A stretch of DNA of 64,000 bases from Smittia aterrima (lineage: Eukaryota; Arthropoda; Insecta; Diptera; Chironomidae). The stretch lies in contig CP093829.1 of assembly GCA_033063855.1 (NCBI GenBank), positions 2,490,243 to 2,554,242 on the forward strand. The letters are read 5' to 3'. The notes under the pieces are model-generated. The model did no database searches and was not told the origin of the DNA. It saw nothing but the letters and a program-made list of their open reading frames with translations. This document shows positions 24,062 through 34,120 of this stretch, one piece after another. Each line of letters starts with the position of its first letter. Position 1 is the first letter of the stretch. Position numbers and translations under genes: made by a program.

Positions 24062-25346
24062 ATTTGTCTTTTAGAAAACTGTGAAAGAGAGAAATTTGAT
24101 ATTTAGATAAGCACATTGCGATCGTTGTGAGTAAATTGATTGCATTGAATAAATTTGCAAAGATTCAAAATGTTTATTGATGCGATGACATTTTTTGTCA
24201 ACAATTCGAAAGAACAAGATCGTTAATGGAAAGTTATCAGTCAACGAGCAAAACACTCACGTGGAGCTGTCCGCGAAATTTTGCTCTGAATGAACGATAA
24301 GACTTTTGATTTAAATTATTTTATTGTAAATCGTGCGTAAAACTGATTTTGAAATTATTTTTTTCTGTCGTCCATCCTTATCACAAATAAATTGAGCGTG
24401 CAAAGACGTGCTCTAATTAACTTTAGTAATCAAAGATTAGAGAGAAACGAACTTTGTACTTAGGAATATTTTTAAGAGGAATCCGTAAAGTGAATCTTAT
24501 TAGATCGTTGCTAACAATTCGAAGCCGTTTATGACGAAAAGTTTTTGACGCGGCTTGAGAAAAAATATTTTCTTTTGTTTTCGGAAAGTCAGGAAATCAA
24601 AATTAATTTTATATCGAATCAGGAAATTTCTTCTTGAAAAATCCTTGAATTTCTTGATAAAACAAAGAAAATATTTATTAACAAAGAAACAATTTTCACC
24701 TTTAACTTTCTTTTCACTTCAAATTTGCAGTTTTAATGTCTTCAAATAATTTTGTTAGTCTAGTAATTATTTCCGTAACGGCAAGAAAAACAAGCGTTCA
24801 CTTCAGCGATATACGAGAGACTAAATTATTGAGCGTCTGTATTAACTAGAATCCTTCAACGATCATAAACTCAGGGATTTGTAAGCGGGGTAGGAGATGC
24901 GAACAGCTGTGTTACGGATTTCCAACGATTTTATTTTCATCTGAATGAATGAGAGTAAGCAAACTTTGCTCTGAGCAGATATGCATTGCAATAATATTTT
25001 GGCGTGCTCAATGAACATGTGCTGATGATGTTTACTAAGACGCGTCGGACTTTGCTCCTTTCGCTTAAAAGTCATCGATTTCCTGTATGAACTTAACTTT
25101 ATTTTTTGGTGTACAAACGTAACAAGACTAAACAAAACGTTTCTTAAAGACAATAAATCTTTGCAGATATTTGCAAATCTTTCTAAAATATTTGAATTAA
25201 ATGAAATGATTCGAAAGAAATTCTCTGATCATTTTGAGATATTTGCTATAAGAAGAACATAAAACATTCGAGAATGAAAAAACAAAAAACAATAATTGTG
25301 CTCTAAAATAGAAGAGAGATTTGCAATTGCTGAGACAACTGGAATA
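24062..25346. other. Non-coding spacer between ACSBG copies E and D
   Basis: This is about 1.3 kb of AT-rich DNA. It contains the expected promoter and 5' UTR of copy D and no coding exon I can support. Confidence 0.5.
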
Positions 25347-27378
25347 TTAATTGTAGAACTTTTCGATGATGTTGTTGTACTTTTCAACGACAACACTTCG
25401 TTTGAGTTTCATCGTCGGACCAAGTTCTCCAGTGGCGACGCTGAAATCTTGAGGCAAAATGGCAAACTTTTGTATTTTTTGAGCGTTGGAGATTGCTTTC
25501 TTGTTGGCACGATTGATCGCTTCTTGAATTGATTCGAGAACTCTTTGATCAGGTCCAGCAGCAAGAATTTCACTCAATTTCTTGTATCTCAAGCCAATTC
25601 CTTCAAGCCAATCGCGAGATTCAGGAGACAGCTCATCAATTGGCGCACCTTCATTGTTAGCTTCAGTCTTAAGTGTAATTAGAATTGTTAGGAACTTCAT
25701 TCTGTCTCCCACGAGTAATGCATTCGAGATGGCTGAGCACTCAGCTTTCACATTGTTCTCAATCAAAACTGGCGGAATATTCTCGCCACCGGCAGTGATA
25801 ATCAATTCCTTGATTCTTCCTGTGATGTAGATGTAACCGTCTTTATCGACGTAGCCAACATCTCCAGTGTGAAGCCATCCATCATCATCAAATGTTTCCA
25901 AAGTCTTTTCCATTTGATGCAAATAGCCCATAAACACGTGACGACCTTTTACGCAAATCTCTCCGTGACCTTTATCATCAGGAAAGCTAATTTTAGTTTG
26001 AGCTTCCGGAAAATGTTTTCCGATTGTCTCAAAAGCAGGTTGATCGATATTGGAAATGCAATGAGCTCCTGTTGTTTCTGACATTCCAAAAGCTTCGATG
26101 ATTGGAAGATCAATGCTCAAGAAGAATTTCTTCGTTTCAACGCACAACGGAGCAGCTCCAGTGATCAAATTCTTTGCACGATCGAGTCCAAGCGCTTGCT
26201 TATACTTTGACAACATCAACTTCTGAGCAAGTTTATATTGAATTGAATTTGATGGACGTCCAGCCATTCGATTCAAGTGATGCTCGAGTGTAACGTGCCT
26301 CGCCCACGATGAGAGTATTCGTTTCAATGTTCCAACTTGCAAGCTTGCTTGTGACATTTTCTCATGAAATTTTTCGTAAATTCGAGGAACACCCATGAAG
26401 TGAGTCGGGCGAACATCTCTCATTGTTTGTATGAGAGAACCTTTCATAGCGTCCTTATCAGCGAAGTAAACAGTTGCGCCTAAGGTCATGGCGATGAAAA
26501 TATCCATTATTTGAGCAGCGACATGTGACAAAGGCAGATACGAGATCAAAACTTCCTTTCCCATCTGCAAGTTGTCGAAATGAACTATTGCGTTGTAAGA
26601 GTCCCAAATGAAGTTGTCATGAGACATCATTACGCCTTTGGGATTGCCGAGAGTTCCAGAAGTGTAAACTAAGCCGCAACATTCGTTCGGAGCAATGTCA
26701 GCGAGACGTCGCTGATATTCTTCTTCAACATCACTCGTGTCTAACTGTTCCAACTCGTTCCAGCGCCAGTAACCATCATCACTCCTGATGTATTGAGCGT
26801 ATGGCGGCGTCATTTGAATTACAGCTTTCAAGTGAGGCAACTTGTCCTTAATCGCTCGAATCTTCTCCATTTGTTTAGGATCATCAACGACGACGATGTT
26901 TGCTTGAGAGCTGTCAAGTACGTGGAAGCATGAGTCGACAGAGTTTGTTGTGTAAACTCCAGCAATGACTCCGCTAAAGTGAGAGGGATGAAGTTAGATT
27001 GTGATTGAATTAGTTATAATTATTATTGACTTACCCAGCATGGATTGTCGCAAGCTCTGACACGAACCATTCAACGCAATTGAATGCGAGAACCGCGACG
27101 GTTCCATGACGTTTCAATCCAAGTTTAATGAAAACTTTCGCCATTTTCTCAGCCTTCTCTCGATATTCATTGTAAGTAACTGGGATCCACTCTTTTGTGA
27201 TCTCATCCTTGTACATCAAAGCTGCCTGCTTCCCGAAGTTTTCAGCCGTTCGCTTCATCAAAGCGGGAACCGTAATCGGCTCAACTTTGTCGCTTTTTCT
27301 CCGAAATATCTTGACGGGTTTCGATGGGTCTGATACTCGAAACTCATTCGACTCTTTTAGCGTATCAACCTTTGACAT
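25347..27378 (-). CDS. ACSBG (bubblegum-type) long-chain acyl-CoA synthetase, copy E
   Basis: There are two coding exons, 27035-27378 and 25347-26973, joining in phase to 656 residues. Intron 1 is 61 bp and no second intron is present. A TTTTAG acceptor lies 20 bp before the ATG, so a 5' UTR intron is likely. It is the most distinct copy. Its P-loop is LVYTSGTLGNPKGVMMSHDN, the more general adenylate-forming-enzyme wording, in place of GTVGKSKG. FGMSETTGAH, DDGWLHTGDVGYVD, GRIKELIITAGGENIPP and TMKLKRSVVVEKY are intact. It stands at the 5' end of the array with respect to transcription and has not taken part in the exon 2 exchange seen in A-C. Confidence 0.93.
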
Positions 27379-30300
27379 TTTGTAAGTTAGAATCTAAAAT
27401 AAAGATGAAGATGTTGTGAGCGACTTAAGATAATTAAAGAGCAAACTGGTCATAAAACTTGCTTCGGAACTATTTATAGTTTCTGATAGCAGACACATCA
27501 CGTAGTCAATGTCTAGAAATGATTAGTGAAGAGTTCCCCTAGCATTCACGAGAAAACGTAAACACTCCATCGATTAGGAGAGTCGACTTGAAAAAATTAA
27601 ATAAAGTGGTTCTGATGAATTTAAATGAATTAATTAACAAACAGATCAGTGTGTTTCAACGTTGATGGATGTGTCAATCAATGAGAAACGAGTTTGACTA
27701 GATCCGTTTAAGATAATTAGAGAGCTAATAGGAAATTCTACGAAGGGTTCGGAAGTAATTGAGAGTGATGTTATCTTTGTTTAGGACGTCGAAGCAAGTT
27801 TTATGATAAGAGAAGGTCAAAAAAGAAATTTCAAATTTAAGAACTTCCTTTTCAATTATCACTAGACCATGCGAGAGACCAAAGTCTAGAAACAATTTAA
27901 ATCATTTTGACCCAAAGCGATTTTTTAAATTTAGGTCTCACATCAGAATGCGACCTTTAAATGGAAACATTGATCAGCTTCGCTCTCATCGTCACTTCAA
28001 TCACAAGTTCACTAACAAGTAGGAGGTGAGAGAAGTGACGATAACGCGGAAGCGACAAGCTCCCCATGCACCATAATTAACTTAATACCAATCGAGTAAA
28101 CATAGATAAAAACTTCTAAATACCTTTTTGCGTCACCAGCTTTCCATTGCGTTGTTTGATAGTTTTTTTTTTGACACCCATGGCGCATTGTTTTGTTTAT
28201 CTCCACTTTACTGACATTACACAATCTTAACTTGCACTTAACCCATTCACTGTTCCCTTAAACAATCACAACAAGCACAGAACTTTTCTCATTTGTTTCT
28301 TAAGCAAACGAACTTTGTCGTGCAAGTAAAACAAACAAAAAACTATTTGTCATTTGGTTATTTCACTCGACGATTTACGCGCGAACACAAATCCATTGAA
28401 TCGCAGCAAAATATTTTCCCAAATAAACATTTCAAGTCAAGACGTTCATGCTTTTGCACTTGACCTTAGAGACGGATGCAAATAAGAACTTAAGGATATG
28501 TTTAGCAAAGTCATTAGCTCTTCGCGATCATACGATGTGTGTTGACACTTTAATTTCATCGAAATGTCTTCTCCACGATAATAAAAAGTCCATAAAGAAC
28601 TTTTTTGTTTTATCTTATCTTCATTTAGGATAAGAGCTGTAGTTGAATGCCGCTAATACTTATGGGGCTTTACGAACGAGACATTAATTGGTAATTTGAA
28701 GAGGATCAATGAGTGATAAGGAGCGATAACACAATCGTGCTTCAATTCAGAGCTGACAAGTCGAAAGGGAACTCGCCGACCTTATCAAGATGTTCGTTCG
28801 AATTTAATTGCAATTCAAGAGAGCTACGCGAACAATTCATCTGATTTTAATCGTTTTCATCTCTAACACTGCTCGATAAATGAGAAAATGAAAAACAGCT
28901 CTTGCTTCTCGTTCCCTCACCGACGCTAAATATAATTTTATATTGGAAATATTTATCTCGTCTCATAAAAAAAGAACTCGCGAGAACCACAAAAACGCAA
29001 CAAGTTTTCGAATTTAGAAGGAAGGTCGCGATTGCTGAGAGATGGCAAATGTTTCTTACGCATCGGAACGTGTGATAAAGAGAGATGGCGACAAGAATTC
29101 TTTTGAATGTGAGCTGACCAGCGTCAACGACTTGTTTATATTTTTTTTCGGCGTGGCATTGAGTGTGTTGATTCAATTTCGTATTAAACATTGTTGATTA
29201 AGCAACGTGCCCGCCACCCCCGAGAAGCGGTTTTACAAATGACGCATTTCACGACTCCCTTGCGGTGAAGCAATCAATTGAAACAAGTGTTCAAATGCTA
29301 TCGTTCTTCTTCAAGAAAAAGTTTCTTTGTTGGTTAAATTTCCTGGAAGTGAGTTCCATTTTCGGATACGACACACGTTTTCATGCAGCGACCTCCTTTC
29401 TCTCGCCATCTGTTTTAATTAAATATTCAACTTAAAATATAAATTCCCTCGTAATGCATGCAAGTACGACGCGCCTTTAATTACTTAGACGATGTCTTCA
29501 TCGTCATTATGCAATTCGTTAAACGATAAACGTGCAAAATTCCCTCGAAAAAACTAAAACGGGACTCGAGAGTCGCGCTTTGCTTAACGTGAGAGAAAGA
29601 ATTTCTAGCACGATTTCTAATTCACTCAAGTTACACAATTTACCGGTTTCAAGTCTCAATCGATGCTCGTCTCGATGCAGTTTTTCCTTCTTCTTGATAT
29701 CTCGCTTTTGCGAAAACAGATTTCCACGAGCTTCGACGGCGAATGGCGACAATAGAGAAAAACGTGAAGAACGAACAAAAATTTGCTTTTAAAACTGAAC
29801 CGTTCACATCGGAATCGTGCCTAAGACTAAAACGTTGCTTGGCATCGTCGAAAGAAAGAATGTGTTGAGAGAGCGACACGAGTTATTTGTTCGAGAGAGA
29901 CGAGCGAACGCGAACAGTTTATCAACAAGTTGGCATGAGTCTATGCGTCGGAAGTATCGTACGATATTCAGTTTCGTTATTGCTATTAGTTTACATCAGA
30001 CTAAGGGCTGCGAAGATGATTCATAGCGCCACGTACAACATTGAGAAATGTTCCGTCATAAATGACGAAGTAAAGTTTCGTTGTTAAATGAATTTTTTGT
30101 TTCGCTCGCTAGCGGAACATTTCAGTTAACTGAACCAATAGCACAACATAAATCAATCGTTATCAATAACAGACGAGCATCGAATTGATTAAAATGGATC
30201 AACCTTATGGACTATTAGTCAACTGTCTGCTCTCTGATCATCGAGCGATTAACGACTCGACAATTTATTTAATCTCTAACGCCTTCAAAATCAAAATTCT

Positions 30301-31306
30301 TATTCATGACACGATAATAGTTTGGGGTAGGTCAATGTGCAAAAGCATCATCTCAAGTAATTATATTGTGGGATGGATAATTGAAAGACGTCATAGACAG
30401 ACAATGACAGAATTAAATCTTAGTCAGAATTCACATATGAACAAAACAATCCTTTGTTAGAACATTCGAGACAGCACAAAAGGCAATATTCGTAAATAAT
30501 GGAGAGCTCAGAGAGCTTGGCTTGATGGAATAAACAAATAATTCACGAAAAGCCGCTAAACTCGAAAGTAAAGATTGATTCAACACATTTGAGATCTCTT
30601 TAGACCAAAGGAGACGAAATGGATAAAAAAGATCTGCGATTATTTCTGAAATCACTCCGCTAAAGTCTAAGCGTGTTTGCACAACAAAAACAAAAGTCTT
30701 TCGAATTGCGATGTTTGCATTTTCTTGGATTTTTCAATGAAAACTTCAGTTTTACTCACTTTCTTCACTTTAGAACTTTAGACTATCAACTTACAAACGA
30801 TATTAGTTATAATCGACTATTAGATTCTGTAATTAGGACAAAGATAAATAAAATCCAAACACTTGAATAAATTCAACAAAGCTTGCAGCAGTTACTTTGT
30901 TTTAATTTGATTAAGGGCTTTTCTCGGTAAAATAAAATTTGTTTAAAGGGTTTCAAAACAAAATTAATTTTATTCATAAGTCTTCTTCAAATGTATTGTT
31001 TAGTTCTAAGGATAATTTCGCAATTCATTTATTAATTTCTTTTCGTTAATGCTTTTACGGATAAAAGACCTTCCTGAACTTTTGAAAGATGGAGCCACTT
31101 GTAATTATAAATTTTAAAACCTTCCAGCGATTTCAAGTTAAAACCATATAACATGTTAGGTCTCGTCCGTTACATCAGAAAATAAAAGGAGAGACTGATT
31201 TTTTTTATTATTGTTATATTATCAATAGGAAATTAGGGCCACAAATTAGAATAAGTTTATTTAGAAAATAGTTTAAATAAAAGAAATTTATTCAGCGAAT
31301 TTCAAA
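27379..31306. other. Gene-poor interval upstream of the ACSBG array
   Basis: This 3.9 kb should include copy E's promoter. ORFs here are short, lack domain sense and have no supporting splice signals. I see no RNA gene. Confidence 0.5.
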
Positions 31307-31362
31307 GTGATATTTTCATTCAGCAATATTTTTGCGCGACTTCTCGAATACTTCAGTTCGTC

Positions 31363-31718
31363 TATGGATTATTGTCGACGTGAAAAGAGAAGGAACTTGG
31401 CCGTTATTCGGGAGCAACGGACTGCTTTGCTTGCTCAGGAACTGGATGTGGCTCGCTTAGAGGCTCAAGTTGTCAGCTTGAGTCGCGGTCGAAGTTCTTC
31501 TTTGAGGGAAAGCAGCGAGCGTAGACGTCGTAGGAGTCCGTCTAGTGATAGTTTAGTTTGTGATGGCCAACGTCAGTGCCATTGTCATCGCTTCCATTGT
31601 CGTTGCTGTGGCAACAGTTCATCTGATCGCAGCCGTCATCACCATCGCAAGAAGCATCTCAACTCTAGCCGTCGTTCAACCATGGACTGATGATCATCTA
31701 GCTCAGGATATCGGGTGA
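31363..31718 (+). CDS. Hypothetical ORF pair in overlapping frames (basic RS-rich / membrane segment)
   Basis: I do not recognise this gene. Frame 1, from the ATG at 31363 to 31690, encodes 109 residues. It starts with a helical stretch (RTALLAQELDVARLEAQVV), continues with an Arg/Ser-rich part (SRGRSSSLRESSERRRRRS) and ends in a Cys/His-rich tail (CHCHRFHCRCCG). The Cys/His tail overlaps a second frame, 31563-31718. That frame has its own ATG and encodes 51 residues with a natural-looking membrane helix (SAIVIASIVVAVATVHLIAA). It ends next to a GTGAGT donor at 31715. The membrane frame is more protein-like in the overlap, so the His/Cys tail may be its shadow. The LTR-like repeat begins 45 bp later, so this may be the end of a mobile element or a gene broken by one. 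Confidence 0.3.
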
Positions 31719-31764
31719 GTGAAATTCTTAACTTAATAAAAAGTGAACTTAAATCTTCAAAACC

Positions 31765-32212
31765 ATGAGTTGATCCTAAAATCCTGATACATTATATTAA
31801 CAAAGAAGTGTAATTCAATTAAATTACACGTTTTAAACAAATACTGAGGTAAAGAAATAAAAAATCAAAAATATTTCAATTTTTTAAGAACTAAAACTGA
31901 GTCTCATAGACGTTTCATGAAATGACTTTTTGTATTTTCGATGGAAAAGAAAATTATTTTAAATTAAATATTTATTGATACCAATTCATTAAATTTCACT
32001 TAAACTCACTTTTAAACAAGATCCAAGCTGAGAGCATATTATTAAACGTCTTACTCCTTTTATCACTAAAATGGAACTGAATATTTTAAGGCTCAAAAGT
32101 TTCCTTTTATAGGAAATTTGTTAGATATTTTGCATCCTTTTTTGAAAAACAGGTAGATAATTTCGTAGACTTAAACTTCGGCACACTTCTCTTGATATAG
32201 GTAGGCAACAAT
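31765..32212 (+). repeat. Left LTR-like repeat
   Basis: The core 31855-32212 aligns along its length with 33433-33806. Long shared strings include TCAAAAATATTTCAATTTTT, TTCCTTTTATAGGAAATTTG and CTTCGGCACACTTCTCTTGA. Scattered substitutions and one insertion of about 11 bp in the right copy show age. Confidence 0.75.
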
Positions 32213-32400
32213 AAATCAATGTTTAAAATTTGAAGTCGCTCTGCAATCATGACCCGAAATGCATTCGTGAAAATATGTATTAACAAACTGTTGACGCTCC
32301 AGGAATTGGCAAAGGCTTCAACTAAATGCTTGTGCTTCTCAATCTTTCATTGGCATTTATAGTTTAGAGAAATAAACCAAAACTTTCATAAATTTCATAA

Positions 32401-32910
32401 AATCTCAAGTTTATTATCGCAATCGCGATGCCTAACCAAGAGGCAGAAACGGTTGCTAAGTCTTTATTAGATTTATTCTTTCAAGGTGAAACATCGTGAC
32501 TAAACGTGAACGTCGAGCATTTTACCCTCAGTAAAATCATTCAGTGTTCCTTCGAACCGTCAAAAAATTAAATAAGCAAGTATAAATCCACCAGGCAGGG
32601 CCCCGCCAGTAAAAAGTGTTTTATTTAGTACCGAAGTACAATATTTTTCAAGTGTTATCAATCCGTGAATTTTTTTGACAAGACCCGATAAGTCACGAGC
32701 AAATTAAAGGCGTCGTGCAGAATGTGTAGCATCAAGCAGTTGAAGACAACGGCTTTCCACTCGGAATCTAACGGCACGATCGAACGAATGCATCGTTCTT
32801 TGAAGGAATTTCTGAGGCATTATATAAACGAGGAATAAACTAATTTGGATGAATTTTTAAGGTTTGCTTGTTTTGCTCACAATTCTTGTTTAATTTTAAT
32901 AAATCATTTT
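32401..32910 (+). pseudogene. Integrase fragments of a Ty3/Gypsy element
   Basis: Two fragments are readable. Fragment 1 (32401-32499) contains MPNQEAETVAKSLLD, typical of the strand just after the first catalytic Asp of retroviral-type integrases. Fragment 2 (32722 to about 32910) contains TTAFHSESNGTIERMHRSLK and FACFAHNS, the region around the catalytic Glu. The fragments are separated by frameshifted sequence and interrupted by stop codons at 32497 and 32836. The gene is dead. Confidence 0.75.
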
Positions 32911-33316
32911 TAATGAAAATCTGTGAAAATTTCCAGAGATATCGTAGCTGAGTCATTTATGACTGGTTTCTCCGCAATTAAGGAGAACCCGACAGAAAAA
33001 CATCCTTTATTATCAGTTCTGGCTAGACAAAATTCTCTTAGACATAAAAACAATAAGTTCTGCACTTTTCGGTGCAATAAACTGCATTTCAGTATCATAA
33101 ATGGTACATTTATGGAAAAATCTAGTTTTATCAGTTAAATTCCAAAGTGTTCAAAAAGTCTTTATCAAGACTAAGTGAACGTCGAAGGTTTTACTGTTTG
33201 ACGAAATCCGTTCTAGCAATCTATTCAAAACGAGTAGCAAAGCTAGAACAGGGGAAAAATTACTTGCTTAACTTCAATTATTAAATTCTTTTCTCCTAAC
33301 CATTTCTCGAAACCAT

Positions 33317-33806
33317 GAGTTGATCATCTGTAAGGGGCTCTCAATTAAAACCACCAGATTATCGTGTTCAAAACCTTTACGACGAAGTTAACATGTTCCC
33401 ATCTTTTGATGAGGAATAAATAAGATAAACAAATAAAAAATCAAAAATATTTCAATTTTTTAAGAACTAAAACTTAGTCTTATAGATGTTTCATAAAATG
33501 GCTGCTTTATGTGTTTTCGATGAAAAAGAAAATTATTTTAAATTAAATAAGTAAAAGATATACCAATTCATTAAATTTCACTTAAACTCACTTTCAAACA
33601 AGATCCAACTTGGATCGCCAAGCCGAGAGCACATTATTAAACGTCTTACTCCTTTGGTCACTAAAATGAAACTGAATATTTTAAGGCTCGAAAGTTTCCT
33701 TTTATAGGAAATTTGTTAGATTTTTGCATCCTTTTTTGAAAAACAGGTAGACAATTTCGTAGACTTTAACTTCGGCACACTTCTCTTGATATAGGTAAGC
33801 AACAAG
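33317..33806 (+). repeat. Right LTR-like repeat
   Basis: This is the partner of the left repeat. It carries a short extra segment (near 33612-33622) absent from the left copy. The antisense ORF crossing it has no protein sense. Confidence 0.75.
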
Positions 33807-34120
33807 GATTCAGTGTTTAAGCTGCGCGAAGCATTTGGCTTCTCTTTTCTCAATTTTCTAAGTTTAATTTTGTGCGTTGAAAAAACAATAAAAAAACATT
33901 TAGCTGAACTTTTAATAGATGGCGTTTTAATTTTCAAAACATAAAACCGCCGATTCCTTCTGCTTTGGCGTGTCAGTAACTTAAGCAAAGGACGTGTAAA
34001 CTTTGTATTTTCAAATTCCATTTATTTATTTAAGAAATTAATTTTTCCATTTATTTTGACGAGGTTGACAACATTTTATTTTTAAAATTGCATTGATTTA
34101 GAGGAAAGTTATAAATTCAG
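33807..34120. other. Short non-coding interval after the retroelement
   Basis: This is the 3' UTR side of the anoctamin gene. No other feature is seen. Confidence 0.5.

Larger units (their letters stand above)
31765..33806 (+). mobile_element. Decayed Ty3/Gypsy-type LTR retrotransposon
   Basis: Two direct repeats in the same orientation flank about 1.1 kb that contains broken integrase sequence. No gag, protease or reverse transcriptase is recognisable, so most of the interior is deleted. Both flanking repeats can be read as starting TGAGTTGATC and ending GCAACA, which gives LTR-like TG...CA ends. I could not define a target-site duplication, and the first 90-120 bp of the repeats no longer align. 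It lies between the ACSBG array and the anoctamin gene and is certainly inactive. Confidence 0.7.

Noticed and set aside
28847..29191. 114-codon minus ORF
   Set aside because: It has no domain, no splice support, and its hydrophobic and Cys content matches noncoding AT-rich sequence.
30185..30460. 91-codon plus ORF upstream of the ACSBG array
   Set aside because: It has no recognisable domain and its composition is typical of AT-rich random translation.
33716..34021. 101-codon minus ORF across the right LTR-like repeat
   Set aside because: It lies antisense to a retroelement repeat and is not preserved in the left copy.
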